Shown: in pieces, positions 1 to 8,962 of the stretch
Numbering within the stretch: position 1 is the stretch's first letter
Layout of the letters: the number at the start of each line of letters is the position of its first letter
Assembly: GCF_002087235.1 (NCBI RefSeq)
Contig: NZ_MUIO01000002.1
Coordinates: forward strand, 186,001 to 250,000
Reading direction: 5' to 3'
Length of the DNA: 64,000 nucleotides
From: Pseudomonas floridensis
Lineage (GTDB): Bacteria > Pseudomonadota > Gammaproteobacteria > Pseudomonadales > Pseudomonadaceae
The notes under the pieces: model-generated
What the model saw: only the letters and a program-made list of their open reading frames with translations
The model's database searches: none
Told to the model about the DNA's origin: nothing
Translations under genes and position numbers: made by a program

Positions 1-857
1 TCGGCTCGCTGACCGATCAACGCCCGCTCCGCCTCGACGGCACGCCACGGCTTGGTGCCGACGCCGCCCAGCGCGATACGCGCATCCGCCACGCGCTTGC
101 CATCCATGACCACCACGACCGCGCTCGAAGCAAGAGCGAACTGATACGAGGTTCGGTCACGCAGCTTCAGGTAGCTGGAGCGGCTGCCGGGCAATGGCGC
201 ATCCAGCGTCACATGCGTGACCAACTCGTGGGGAGCCAACGCGTGCTCGCGCTCCGGGTTGTCGCCTGGCAGCAGATGAAAGTCGGCAAACGGAATGTCG
301 CGGCTACCGTTGGGACCTTGAATAGTCACCTGCGCGCCAACCGCAGCAATGCCGACACACATGTCGGAAGGGTGTGTGGCAATGCATTGATCGCTCGTAC
401 CCAGTACCGCATGCACGCTACGGTTCAGGCCACCAATGGCCGCACAGCCAGAACCGGGTTCGCGCTTGTTACAGGCGGAAAAGCCATCGCGAAAATAAGG
501 GCAACGCACGCGTTGCATGAGGTTGCCGGCCGTGGTCGCCTTGTTGCGCAGCTGCGTGGAAGCCCCGGCAAGGATGGCGTGTGACACAACAGGATAGCGC
601 TCGCGCACCAGCGCATGATTAGCCATGTCGGTGTTGCTGACCAGCGCACCGATCCGCAGGCGCCCATCAGGCAACGATTCGATCTGCTTGAGTGCCAAGT
701 GATTTATGTCCACGAGCTGTTGCGGCTGCATGACGTCCAGCTTGACCAGATCCAACAGCGTCGTGCCGCCCGCGAGGTAAAAGCGCGCATCTTGTCCGGC
801 TGCCGTGCTGACAGCCTGGGCAGGCGACGTAGCTCGCGCGTAATCGAAGGTTCTCAT
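1..857 (-). CDS. paoB: FAD-binding subunit of PaoABC-type aldehyde/xanthine dehydrogenase (partial)
   Basis: Translating the minus strand from the ATG at 857 gives an unbroken frame of at least 285 residues that runs off the window start. It is the CoxM/YagS-like FAD-binding subunit of a periplasmic molybdenum aldehyde oxidoreductase, which carries electrons between the [2Fe-2S] subunit and FAD. The glycine-rich FAD loop LAGGTTLLDL lies near residues 28-37, and QLRNKATTAGNL near 102-113. Cysteines at about 119, 129, 138 and 158 fit the extra [4Fe-4S] cluster of the YagS branch. Its start overlaps the stop of the upstream Fe-S gene (TGATG), so the two are translationally coupled. The molybdenum subunit (paoC) should lie beyond the window edge. 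The physiological substrate cannot be read from sequence. Confidence 0.88.
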   Translation of the reverse strand, partial: MRTFDYARATSPAQAVSTAAGQDARFYLAGGTTLLDLVKLDVMQPQQLVDINHLALKQIESLPDGRLRIGALVSNTDMANHALVRERYPVVSHAILAGASTQLRNKATTAGNLMQRVRCPYFRDGFSACNKREPGSGCAAIGGLNRSVHAVLGTSDQCIATHPSDMCVGIAAVGAQVTIQGPNGSRDIPFADFHLLPGDNPEREHALAPHELVTHVTLDAPLPGSRSSYLKLRDRTSYQFALASSAVVVVMDGKRVADARIALGGVGTKPWRAVEAERALIGQRA

Positions 858-1555
858 CAGACCGCCCCCCCTGTCTTCGAGGCCGGCATTTTCGAACGTG
901 CCGACTGCACTGCCGACAGAATGTTCTTGTAGGCGCCACAGCGACAAATGTTGCCGCTCATGGCCTCTCTGACGCTCGCGTCGTCAGTGGGAATGTTCGG
1001 GTCTTGAAGAATCGCCACGGCACTCATGATCTGCCCTGACGTGCAGTAACCGCACTGGTAGGCATCGTGTTCCCAGAAGGCTTCCTGCACCGGATGCAAT
1101 TGACCGTTCTGGGCCAGTCCTTCGATCGTGGTGATGCTGTCACCATCGTGCTGGATAGCGATCGACAGACAGGAATTGATCGCCACACCGTTGACCAGCA
1201 GCGTACAGGCGCCGCACTGGCCGTGATCGCAACCTTTCTTGGTGCCGGTCAGTTGCAGGCGGTCACGCAGCACGTCGAGCAGCACCGCATTGGCGGGGAC
1301 ATTCAAAGCATGCGCCTGGCCATTGACCTTCAATTGAATACGGTGCTCACCGACGCCAGGTGCATCGGTATCCTCCAACACGACCGGCGCCGGCGCAGGC
1401 GCGGCCTGCAACATACCGTCGGCCGGGATCCAGGTCGATAAGGTTGCGGCGGCAATTCCAGATGCGCCGAACTTCAGAAAGTTACGCCGCGAAGGCTGCA
1501 CGGCATCATCGGCAACAGGTCCTTTGTGCGTCTTTGTATCACTCATCAGAATCAC
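857..1555 (-). CDS. paoA: Tat-exported [2Fe-2S] subunit of PaoABC-type aldehyde dehydrogenase
   Basis: This 232-aa protein has a twin-arginine signal (SRRNFLKFGASG, residues about 23-34) followed by a hydrophobic stretch. It is therefore exported folded with its cofactors. The plant-ferredoxin-like motif CDHGQCGAC and the second cluster motif QCGYCTSGQ...CRCGAY are both intact, so both [2Fe-2S] clusters should form. This is the electron-transfer subunit of the YagT/PaoA type. It is first in the operon and overlaps the FAD subunit by one base. Export of the whole complex in this family depends on this subunit's Tat signal. Detoxification of aromatic aldehydes is the known role of E. coli PaoABC; extending it here is inference. 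Confidence 0.9.
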   Translation of the reverse strand: MILMSDTKTHKGPVADDAVQPSRRNFLKFGASGIAAATLSTWIPADGMLQAAPAPAPVVLEDTDAPGVGEHRIQLKVNGQAHALNVPANAVLLDVLRDRLQLTGTKKGCDHGQCGACTLLVNGVAINSCLSIAIQHDGDSITTIEGLAQNGQLHPVQEAFWEHDAYQCGYCTSGQIMSAVAILQDPNIPTDDASVREAMSGNICRCGAYKNILSAVQSARSKMPASKTGGAV

Positions 1556-2508
1556 CTGGTCATAGCCGTCACTGCTCTGAAGTGGCGGGCGTTATTGTGT
1601 CCGGCGCGGAGGCACCGATCAGGGTGGGTCAGTCCCCCGTTGCAGCGGGCGGCCAAGCCAGTCGTGAGGCTGGGGCCTTTTGGTATTACGGTCCTAATAA
1701 ATGTTTAACTGGCTGGCACGTCGAAAGTTCAACGATTCGATTGGGGCTCATGCCAGGCAGATGTTGCGACATGTGTAGGAATTGGCACCCGCAGCCCTTA
1801 TCTGCCGAGGCAGGGGCAGAGGGAGCCTGCTGAAGGACCTTAGCATCGGGTAACAGCGGGTATTAGCCGTCGTGCGTTACGTGAAGTAGTGAGTTCTGCT
1901 CATCAATCGGCACGACTGACCGCAAGACTGATGCCGTCGGGCTGATCCTGAGCCTTCTGACGATTTCGAACAGGCGACATTTCGGCCATTGCTGCCGACG
2001 GGTTAAAGCTGCGCGGAAAAATGGCGATACAGATCAGGGCAGACATTGAGGCGCCTCGGGCGGCGCATTAATGACGGATATCATGTTGGCACCTCGCGTC
2101 GAGGGGGCACAGTGTGCGAAAATGCCGCGTCTTGCCGATATGGCACCATGGCTTGTCGCTTCAGGCGAGGACAAAAAACGCCTTTAGAGCGTGTCTCCAT
2201 GGCCCCGTGCGGCGTCCAAGACTCCGTGAACAGGCTGATACAGGTGCGCATTACGCATGCGTGACGGGATTCGTCCCGAACACGGCGTTGCACCCATTAG
2301 CACATGTCGCTTCATGACGCTGAATCCAATGACGATAAGAAGCCAGCGCAGTAGGACATAAAGTGAGGTCTTGAGCAGTATTGTATTGGCCTTGTATGTC
2401 CACCTCTAGTCCCTGAAGGTGCGGGCGTTTGTCGCATGCGTTGCGGCGTACGCGGTTCCCGGTCATCAGGAGCAGTCGGCGGATGGCATTTATCAAATGG
2501 ATTACAGC
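1556..2508. other. Long intergenic region, no supported gene
   Basis: About 950 bases separate paoA (minus) from mqo (plus). Only short open frames occur, and none has a convincing ribosome site or recognisable protein. The stretch must contain both divergent promoters; an AT-rich patch near 1690-1710 could serve paoA. I see no tRNA, insertion sequence or terminator in it. Confidence 0.5.
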
Positions 2509-4161
2509 ATGTTGAAGAAAGTGAACACGGCCCTTCTGGGTCTGGCCATGTCGCTCGGGATGATGCCCGCGCACTCGGCCGAAGCCAAGAAAGTTGATGT
2601 ACTGCTGGTCGGTGGCGGCATCATGAGTTCGACCCTGGCAGTATGGCTCAATGAGCTTGAGCCGAGCTGGTCGATGGAAATGGTCGAGCGCCTCGATGGC
2701 GTGGCCGAAGAAAGCTCCAACGGCTGGAACAACGCCGGTACCGGCCACTCCGCGCTGGCCGAGCTGAACTACACCCCTGAAGACAAGAACGGCAACGTTG
2801 ATATCTCCAAAGCCATCGAGATCAACGAAGCGTTCCAGATCTCCCGCCAGTTCTGGTCGTGGCAGGTCAAGACCGGCGTTCTGAAGAACCCTCGTTCGTT
2901 CATCAACTCCACGCCGCACATGAGTTTCGTGTGGGGCGACAACAACATCGAGTTCCTGCGCAAGCGTTACGCTGCACTGCAATCGAGCCCGCTGTTCAGC
3001 GGCATGCAGTACTCCGAAGACCACGAGCAGATCAAGAAGTGGGTTCCATTGATGATGGAAGGTCGCGACCCGGCGCAGAAGCTGGCCGTGACCTGGAGCC
3101 CGATCGGTACTGACGTGAACTTCGGCGAGATCACTCGCCAGTTCGTCGCCACGCTCAAAGCCAAGCCTAACTTCAACCTGCAGCTGTCCAGCGAAGTCCA
3201 GGACATCAGCCGCAACGACGACGGCAGCTGGCGTGTCAAGTACAAAAACCTGAAAGACGGTACCGAAACCGAGACCGACGCCAAGTTCCTGTTCATCGGT
3301 GCCGGTGGCGCAGCCCTGCACCTGCTGCAGGAGTCGGGCATTCCTGAAGCCAAGGAATACGGCGGCTTCCCGGTCGGCGGTTCGTGGCTGGTGACCGAGA
3401 ACCAGACCCTGGCCATGCAGCACATGGGCAAGGCCTACGGTATCGCATCCACTGGTGCGCCACCCATGTCGGTTCCACACCTGGACACCCGTGTTCTGGA
3501 CGGCAAGCGCGTGATCCTGTTTGGCCCATTCGCGACCTTCTCCACCAAGTTCCTGAAAAACGGTTCTTACCTGGACCTGCTGACCAGCACCACGACCCAC
3601 AACGTGTGGCCAATGACCCGCGTCGGTATCGCTCAGTATCCGCTGATCGAATACCTGGCCGGCCAGGTCATGATGTCCGATGATGATCGCTTCGCTGCAC
3701 TGCAGCAGTACTTCCCGAACGCCAAGAAAGAAGACTGGCGCCTGATGCAGGCCGGTCAACGCGTTCAGATCATCAAGCGTGACGAAGAGAAGGGCGGCGT
3801 CCTGAAGCTGGGTACCGAGATCGTTGCTTCCAAGGACGGCTCCATTGCCGGTCTGCTGGGCGCATCGCCAGGTGCCTCGACCGCAGCGCCGATCATGCTC
3901 GGCGTGCTCGAAAAAGTCTTCAAGGACAAGGTAGCGACCCCGGCCTGGCAGGAAAAACTGCGCCAGATCGTGCCAAGCTACGGCACCAAGCTGAACGACA
4001 ACCCGGATCATGTTGCTCAGGAATGGGCTTACACCGCCGAAGTCCTGCAACTGACTCCGCCGCCGCCAGTGAACAAGGCCTCTGCAGCCGCCGCTCCGGC
4101 TCCTGCAGGTCAGCCTGCACCAAAGCGTGAAAGCAACCCTGCCAGTGACATGGCGCTTTAA
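2509..4161 (+). CDS. mqo: Malate:quinone oxidoreductase with N-terminal signal-like segment
   Basis: Mqo is a membrane-associated FAD enzyme that oxidises malate to oxaloacetate and passes electrons to quinone, replacing or supplementing soluble malate dehydrogenase in the TCA cycle. This copy is 550 aa. The FAD-binding segment [14 protein letters not shown] starts near residue 29, and the family motif [20 protein letters not shown] is present. The protein starts with a signal-peptide-like [17 protein letters not shown]...AHSAEA and ends in a Pro/Ala-rich tail (about the last 35 residues), both absent from shorter Mqo proteins. An in-frame ATG at 2497 is an alternative start; neither has a strong ribosome site. 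It is monocistronic, closed by a strong terminator. Confidence 0.93.
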   Translation: MLKKVNTALLGLAMSLGMMPAHSAEAKKVDVLLVGGGIMSSTLAVWLNELEPSWSMEMVERLDGVAEESSNGWNNAGTGHSALAELNYTPEDKNGNVDISKAIEINEAFQISRQFWSWQVKTGVLKNPRSFINSTPHMSFVWGDNNIEFLRKRYAALQSSPLFSGMQYSEDHEQIKKWVPLMMEGRDPAQKLAVTWSPIGTDVNFGEITRQFVATLKAKPNFNLQLSSEVQDISRNDDGSWRVKYKNLKDGTETETDAKFLFIGAGGAALHLLQESGIPEAKEYGGFPVGGSWLVTENQTLAMQHMGKAYGIASTGAPPMSVPHLDTRVLDGKRVILFGPFATFSTKFLKNGSYLDLLTSTTTHNVWPMTRVGIAQYPLIEYLAGQVMMSDDDRFAALQQYFPNAKKEDWRLMQAGQRVQIIKRDEEKGGVLKLGTEIVASKDGSIAGLLGASPGASTAAPIMLGVLEKVFKDKVATPAWQEKLRQIVPSYGTKLNDNPDHVAQEWAYTAEVLQLTPPPPVNKASAAAAPAPAGQPAPKRESNPASDMAL

Positions 4162-4181
4162 GGCCTGTAACGCTTGAAGCA

Positions 4182-4217
4182 AAGCCCCGCCAGACCTGGT
4201 CTGGCGGGGCTTTTTTG
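4182..4217 (+). terminator. Rho-independent terminator of mqo
   Basis: A near-perfect 13-bp GC-rich stem (arms AGCCCCGCCAGAC and GTCTGGCGGGGCT, 3-nt loop) is followed directly by TTTTTT, 20 bases after the mqo stop codon. Confidence 0.93.
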
Positions 4218-4252
4218 TGTCTGCTCGCTTTGCCGGAACGCGCAGCAGCCGA

Positions 4253-4678
4253 CTATTTGGCGAACAACTGACTCATGTCCTTGAACGCTTTGAACTCCAA
4301 TGCATTGCCGCACGGGTCGAACAGAAACATCGTGGCCTGTTCACCCACCTGGCCCTTGAAGCGGATGTAAGGCTCGATCACGAAGCGGGTACCCAGCGAC
4401 CTCAGTCGCTCGGCCAGCGCTTCCCACTGCTCCCAATGCAGAATGATGCCGAAATGCGGCACCGGTACGTCGTGCTCATCTACCGCGTTGCTGTGCACAT
4501 GCTCTTGGGATGAAGTCTTGGGATGCTCGTGAATCACCAACTGGTGCCCGTAAAAATCGAAATCGACCCATTGCGCGCTGGAGCGCCCTTCCGCGAGCCC
4601 GAACACTTCGCCATAAAAAGTCCGCGCTGCGGCCAGGTCGTATACCGGTATTGCAAGGTGAAACGGAGAAAGGCTCAT
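4253..4678 (-). CDS. VOC (glyoxalase/bleomycin-resistance fold) family protein
   Basis: This 141-aa protein is a single vicinal-oxygen-chelate domain. It starts with the typical [22 protein letters not shown] and ends with the metal-ligand region [13 protein letters not shown]. Members are metal-dependent dioxygenases, lyases or isomerases, or binding proteins; the substrate cannot be deduced. I chose the ATG at 4678 because GGAGC sits about 7 bases upstream and the VOC homology starts there; a longer frame upstream to 4747 has no ribosome site. It is divergent from the LysR gene at 4811 and is a likely target of that regulator. Confidence 0.85.
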   Translation of the reverse strand: MSLSPFHLAIPVYDLAAARTFYGEVFGLAEGRSSAQWVDFDFYGHQLVIHEHPKTSSQEHVHSNAVDEHDVPVPHFGIILHWEQWEALAERLRSLGTRFVIEPYIRFKGQVGEQATMFLFDPCGNALEFKAFKDMSQLFAK

Positions 4679-4810
4679 CAATAGCTCCACGGTCAGAATG
4701 GTCGGAGGACGTCGGTTTGCGTCCTTGTGACACTGGATGAAAAGCATAGACGGGGCGACCTAACAAAAAAATCAATATATATTTCCACAATACACAAAAG
4801 AGATTGATGA

Positions 4811-5683
4811 ATGATTCGCGAACTGAAGACGCTGGTGGCGGTGGCGCAAACCGGTACCTTCGCTGCGGCCGGTCAGCGGATCGGCCTCACTCAGGCGGCT
4901 GTGAGTGCGCAAATGCAACGCCTGGAAGCCGAGTTGGGCTTTGCATTGTTCGAGCGCAAGGGCCGCACTGCGCAGTTGAACCGGATGGGTCACCAAACGC
5001 TATTGCAGGCGCAGGAACTGCTCCGGCTTTATCACAACCTTGGGTCCAGCCCTGCCGGACAGCCTGCTGTGCGGCATCTGACCCTCGGTGCCATCGCCTC
5101 GATGCAATGCTCGCTGCTACCGGATGCCCTGGCTGCGTTTCATGCACTTTGGCCGCATTGTCGGACAAGGGTCATTCCGGGCGTGTCGATGAATCTGGTG
5201 AATCAGGTGGACGCCGGCGAGATTGATCTGGCAGCGATCATCCGGCCACCGTTCTCGCTGCAAAGCGACCTGCGCTGGACCAGCCTGGCGCAGGAACCTT
5301 ATCGCTTGATCGTGCCCGCGGACATGCCGGGCGACGACTGGGCTGAGCTGCTGGCATCGCAGCCCCTGATCCGGTACGACCGCTCCTCGTTCGGCGGCCG
5401 TCAGGTTGACCGCTTTCTGCGCCAGATGCCGTTCAGCGTCCGGGAGGTCTGCGAACTGGATGAACTGGAGGCCATCATCAAACTGGTGGCGCGTGGTCTG
5501 GGCGTGGCGCTGATCCCACAAACCGCCAGCCACCGCGCATGGCCCGAAGGTATTCGCGCCGTAGAGCTTGGCGAACGAACCTTTCACCGCGATGTGGGCC
5601 TGGTGCATCGAGCACGCCAGAGTCTCGACGAACCCACCATCACCCTCATCGATCTGCTGCTGAACCCTGCCACGTCGCAGTGA
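4811..5683 (+). CDS. LysR-family transcriptional regulator
   Basis: The 290-aa protein has the normal LTTR length. The winged HTH occupies residues 1-60 (MIRELKTLVAVAQTGTFAAA ... AAVSAQMQRLEAELG), followed by an effector-binding domain with the usual late motif VARGLGVALIPQ. It is divergently transcribed from the VOC gene with about 130 bases between the starts, the standard arrangement for a LysR protein controlling its neighbour. The ligand is unknown. Confidence 0.9.
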   Translation: MIRELKTLVAVAQTGTFAAAGQRIGLTQAAVSAQMQRLEAELGFALFERKGRTAQLNRMGHQTLLQAQELLRLYHNLGSSPAGQPAVRHLTLGAIASMQCSLLPDALAAFHALWPHCRTRVIPGVSMNLVNQVDAGEIDLAAIIRPPFSLQSDLRWTSLAQEPYRLIVPADMPGDDWAELLASQPLIRYDRSSFGGRQVDRFLRQMPFSVREVCELDELEAIIKLVARGLGVALIPQTASHRAWPEGIRAVELGERTFHRDVGLVHRARQSLDEPTITLIDLLLNPATSQ

Positions 5684-5774
5684 ACGGGCCTGTTCGCAGA
5701 TGTGAAGCAAAAAACATCGAACTCGTTCTTGCGTGGGTCTCTCCAACGAATACGATCATCAGTGAGGAATCGAC

Positions 5775-6005
5775 ATGAATGACCCGCACGCAGGACCTAA
5801 AGACACCTCTTCGCAAGACAAACCCTACACACCCACCGTGGACCAGTCCGGCGAGCCGGTGGAGGTAGTGCGCAAGGACCTTGAGGATCAGGACTCGCCC
5901 AGCGAAGGCGTTGACAAGGTGATCACCCCCACATCCACCCGGGAGAAGGAACAGGACGCCGAACGGCTCAACGAAAAGAATCGTGAGGTCGAGCGCAAGC
6001 TCTAG
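5775..6005 (+). CDS. Small hydrophilic hypothetical protein
   Basis: The 76-aa product is highly charged and low in hydrophobic residues, with many Asp, Glu, Lys and Pro, so it is probably disordered. A GAGG ribosome site lies 8-10 bases before the ATG. I recognise no domain. Its base composition matches the neighbours. It stands alone between the LysR gene and the convergent DUF72 gene. Confidence 0.72.
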   Translation: MNDPHAGPKDTSSQDKPYTPTVDQSGEPVEVVRKDLEDQDSPSEGVDKVITPTSTREKEQDAERLNEKNREVERKL

Positions 6006-6099
6006 AGGCGAAACTCATCTTGGCGCTGCAAGATTCAGCACTTACAACATGCGCCTTCACCTCATACAGACCGGGGCTGACACGACCAGACACGGGCGA

Positions 6100-6831
6100 T
6101 CAGCCCGCAAGCAAAGACTGTAACAACAACGCATCGCCAACGGCTGCTCCGCTGGCGGTGTTGTCAAAGATGCACCAGGTCGGTACGTCTTCCTCCAACG
6201 AACGACGCATCGGCTCGACCAGCGCGGCGAGTCGCTCTGCGCCATAAGGACTGTGATAGATCTGCGGCGAACCATGCAGACGCCAGTAGCGTATCCCTTG
6301 CCAGCCCGCGGGATCACCGCCAGCCGGAAGCGGTGAAGGGTCGGCCGCGACCCGTCCGATACGCTGCTCGATCAACAGTGGTCGTGCCTGCCCCCAGGAC
6401 ACATGGCGTGGCTCAAGCACAACCGCTCCGGCATAGCGCTGCCGCAAACACTGAAAAAAGCGTTCGGCCACTTGCGGCTCATAGTGAAGGGATGGCGGAA
6501 GCTGAATCAGCAGACAGCCCAGCTTTTGGCCCAGTTGCGTGCATTGCGTGAGAAAGGCATCCAGTTCAGCTTCGCACTCATGCAACCGCCGCTCATGGCT
6601 AAGCTGTTTGGGCAGTTTTACTGAAAAACGGAAATCGTCAGGCACCGAGTCGGCCCAGCGCGCGTAGGTCTGTGGTCGATGAGGGTGGTAGAACGAGCTG
6701 TTGATTTCCACCGCGCTGAACCGCGTCGCATAGCGCTGCAAATGGCTGCCGTCGGACGGAAACGCCGCACCGTATGCACTCGCCACGCTCCAGCCTGCGC
6801 AGCCGATATACATCGCCCTGTCCGGGCTCAA
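6100..6831 (-). CDS. DUF72 (YecE-like) family protein
   Basis: This 243-aa protein matches the DUF72/YecE family: N-terminal YIGCAGWSV, the segment FSAVEINSSFYHP, FRFSVKLPKQLSHE, and the C-terminal YWRLHGSPQIYHSPY and IFDNTASGAA motifs. The family adopts a TIM-barrel-like fold of unestablished activity. Its start overlaps the stop of the upstream HhH-domain gene (6828-7259) by four bases (ATGA), so the two are co-translated. That coupling hints at a nucleic-acid-related role, which is inference only. Confidence 0.88.
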   Translation of the reverse strand: MSPDRAMYIGCAGWSVASAYGAAFPSDGSHLQRYATRFSAVEINSSFYHPHRPQTYARWADSVPDDFRFSVKLPKQLSHERRLHECEAELDAFLTQCTQLGQKLGCLLIQLPPSLHYEPQVAERFFQCLRQRYAGAVVLEPRHVSWGQARPLLIEQRIGRVAADPSPLPAGGDPAGWQGIRYWRLHGSPQIYHSPYGAERLAALVEPMRRSLEEDVPTWCIFDNTASGAAVGDALLLQSLLAG

Positions 6832-7259
6832 TACAACGCTCCGGCTGCTTCGCGCATGAAGATTTCCACTGTCTTGGGCCCCACCCCATCGAACGTCAGC
6901 AGACGCTTCTCGAAGTCCGCCCTGCCCTCACTCGCTTCATGCATGTCGAGTATCTTGCCGCTGTACCCTTCATTGAGTGTTTTGCATAGCGCCAACAGCC
7001 TCTGCGCAGTGGACTCGTCATAACGGACGTAGTGCGCCTGTCCGAGCAGGCCGACCAATTCACGATGAGTGCAATGCGCGAGTTTGCGAGCCGTATCGCG
7101 ATCATGTCGCTCGACGATCACGCGGTAGGCCTCGCAAGCGATCTGCGCCTGAATCCTTTTGCCCATCAGGAAACTGGCGACCAGCCATTTGAACAGGGCC
7201 TTTTCCTTATCCTTGCGAAAGTCGATCCCCAGGTCTGCGGCGCTGATGGCTTGGGTCAT
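6828..7259 (-). CDS. Helix-hairpin-helix DNA glycosylase-like protein
   Basis: The 143-aa protein is helical and ends with a helix-hairpin-helix segment, LLTFDGVGPKTVEIFMRE, typical of the endonuclease III/AlkA superfamily. It is shorter than full glycosylases (about 210 aa). It lacks the Cys cluster, and no catalytic Lys/Asp pair can be assigned with confidence, so it may bind rather than cut DNA. It overlaps the downstream DUF72 gene by four bases. Confidence 0.78.
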   Translation of the reverse strand: MTQAISAADLGIDFRKDKEKALFKWLVASFLMGKRIQAQIACEAYRVIVERHDRDTARKLAHCTHRELVGLLGQAHYVRYDESTAQRLLALCKTLNEGYSGKILDMHEASEGRADFEKRLLTFDGVGPKTVEIFMREAAGALY

Positions 7260-7264
7260 GGCCG

Positions 7265-7414
7265 TTACTTGCTCTGCTCTGACTTGCCTTCCTGCATCTG
7301 TACCGAGGACTTGCTACCGTCGGTATTATCCTTTGTTTCGTTGCCGGAATTATCGAAGCAGCCGTGCAAGGCCAACAGACAGAAAAAACCCAGACATAAA
7401 GCTGGCTTGCTCAT
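7265..7414 (-). CDS. Small lipoprotein, 49 aa
   Basis: A short frame starts at the ATG at 7414 with an excellent AGGAG ribosome site 8 bases upstream. The product begins MSKPALCLGFFCLLALHGC, a compact signal peptide ending in a lipobox (LHGC, lipid-modified Cys at about residue 19). A short hydrophilic tail rich in Ser, Lys and Gln follows. It ends 5 bases before the HhH gene start and probably belongs to the same operon. Function unknown; the leader and lipobox make it a credible gene. Confidence 0.75.
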   Translation of the reverse strand: MSKPALCLGFFCLLALHGCFDNSGNETKDNTDGSKSSVQMQEGKSEQSK

Positions 7415-7570
7415 TTTTGAAACTCCTGATTACGTCATTGCCAAAAGAAACAACCAAGCCTTTAACGCTTCGTGCTTCACCCCAGCAGACCATCAGGACG
7501 GGGCCGGGGTTTGCTCTGACCGATCAAGCGTTAGACCAACGGTCGTCATGCAGCTTGGCCGCCAGGCTCT

Positions 7571-7699
7571 GTACGGAAAGTCGGCGGGCGAAAGTCAGAC
7601 GAGGCAAACACAGGCAAGGAGGCGGAGCCTACGTGGTGTAAATCAGCATTCCGAGCCTGTTGTTAACGCAGTGCCACCGAGCGCAGCCACTTTTCGTAC
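7571..7699. repeat. 129-bp segment bounded by 11-bp imperfect inverted repeats
   Basis: GTACGGAAAGT (7571-7581) is mirrored by ACTTTTCGTAC (7689-7699), 10 of 11 matching, right beside the stop of the CAP-domain gene. No coding frame is supported between them. This looks like the two ends of a small transposon derivative (MITE-like) or a decayed IS, but no target duplication or second copy was recognised in the window. Confidence 0.3.
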
Positions 7700-7704
7700 G
7701 GCAC

Positions 7705-8574
7705 TTAGGGAGCGCCGAACAGCATCGTCCAGTACACGCCATAGTCGGTCTGGGCACCGGTCGAATAAGCAGCGCCCATCTCGGTGAACATCGGATTCAT
7801 CAGGTTGGCGCAATGACCAGGACTCGCCAGCCAGCTGGCCATGACCTTGCTGGCAGAGCTTTGCCCGGCAGCGATGTTTTCGCCGATCTGTCGCCCTCCA
7901 TAACCGGCGGCCCGCGCCCGGTCGGCGGGTGAGTCACCATCGAAGCCACGGTGCTGAAAATAGTTCTCACTGGCCATCGACTGGCTATGTCCTTGAGCGG
8001 CCATCTCCAGTGTTGCGTTCCAGACCACAGGCCGTGCCGCCGCGAATGGACGCTTACCGCACATCTGCGGCCTGGATCGCGCCGCGTTGACCTGTTCCAA
8101 CAGCAATTTGCCGGTGGCGCGAGCGTCACTCAATGTGCTGTCGAGCAGCGGCCGGGCCAGCACTACACGCCAGTCGTTACGATTCTGGATGACACCGATA
8201 TCGGCGTACCGGGCATCGAGCAAGGCGCCGCAGTAGCGATTCTTGAGCATAGCAAACGCTTCACTGGCAGTTTGCGCGCCCGCCAGCCGAATCGTCCTTA
8301 CAGTCACCGCCTGGTAGCCTGCTAGCTTGAGCGCTTCCCGGGAGCTGCCACTGAAATCGATGGGCAACGTGACGTTTTCGTTGAGCACCAGAGGCCTGGC
8401 GGGTTTGGGTACTTGCGCATCGCAACGTTGCGGCTGGGCCCGATAGGCGTTGATAGATTCGACCAGTTGCCGCTCCTGAGCCGCCATCAGGGGCGCAGCA
8501 TACAGCGATGACAACGGGATCAGGCACAGCCAGACGCGCCATGAACAACGTGAAGATTCAGGCATGGTAAGCAT
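7705..8574 (-). CDS. Exported CAP/SCP-domain protein with duplicated domain
   Basis: The protein is about 289 aa with a signal peptide (hydrophobic stretch WLCLIPLSSLYAAPLMAA). The C-terminal half is a full CAP (SCP/TAPS) domain: LLEQVNAARSRPQMC, NYFQHRGFDGDSP, IGENIAAG and WLASPGHCANLMNP. The N-terminal half repeats its outline (LVESINAYRAQPQRC ... CGALLDARYADIGV) but has lost the His-containing signature segments, so it is a degenerate duplicate. ATGs at 8574 and 8565 are both plausible starts; upstream ATG-free extension to 8664 is unlikely. Bacterial CAP proteins have no settled biochemical role. Confidence 0.82.
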   Translation of the reverse strand: MLTMPESSRCSWRVWLCLIPLSSLYAAPLMAAQERQLVESINAYRAQPQRCDAQVPKPARPLVLNENVTLPIDFSGSSREALKLAGYQAVTVRTIRLAGAQTASEAFAMLKNRYCGALLDARYADIGVIQNRNDWRVVLARPLLDSTLSDARATGKLLLEQVNAARSRPQMCGKRPFAAARPVVWNATLEMAAQGHSQSMASENYFQHRGFDGDSPADRARAAGYGGRQIGENIAAGQSSASKVMASWLASPGHCANLMNPMFTEMGAAYSTGAQTDYGVYWTMLFGAP

Positions 8575-8694
8575 GGGCTCAAGAGAGATGGGGACCACAC
8601 GGCTCAACTGACCGGCCGTGATTTTCAGGCTCGAATAGGACCTCCCGGCGCGGCCAAGGTTCATCCGTAAAACAGCGCGTCTCTTCTAGAGCGC

Positions 8695-8937
8695 TCAGAG
8701 TTTGCCGAGTTCTCCTGTCGCCTCACCGAGCAGGGCAAGCGTCTGCTCGATGTCCGCGACCGACTGATTGAGCCTGACAAATGACTGCTCAATCGCCTCA
8801 ACCGCATCGACGGTCTGGTGCCCGCGGAGCTGCTGCACACGCTCCAGCTCGCTGCGTTCCAGGTTGCGCAGGTCTTCGCGCAATTGCTTCAGCGTGGTCT
8901 GCACCGCGCCGACATCCTGATGACTGTCACTTTTCAT
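8695..8937 (-). CDS. Small coiled-coil hypothetical protein
   Basis: The product is 80 aa, starting MKSDSHQDVGAVQTTLKQL. It is almost entirely amphipathic helix (heptad-like repeats of Leu and Val with Glu, Arg and Gln), suggesting a coiled coil. The ATG at 8937 has AGGAGA about 7 bases upstream, which favours it over the longer upstream frame. It lies 25 bases downstream of the 181-aa gene and is probably cotranscribed. No family recognised. Confidence 0.72.
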   Translation of the reverse strand: MKSDSHQDVGAVQTTLKQLREDLRNLERSELERVQQLRGHQTVDAVEAIEQSFVRLNQSVADIEQTLALLGEATGELGKL

Positions 8938-8962
8938 AGGCCATCTCCTTGATATTTGCGGA

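Noticed and set aside
1360..1833. 157-codon plus-strand frame upstream of mqo
   Set aside because: It overlaps the Tat signal region of the paoA gene on the other strand and shows no protein family or ribosome site.
2251..4182. A 643-codon open frame antisense to the whole of mqo
   Set aside because: It is produced by the strong third-position GC bias of mqo, has no ribosome site or recognisable domain, and the sense frame is a well-known enzyme.
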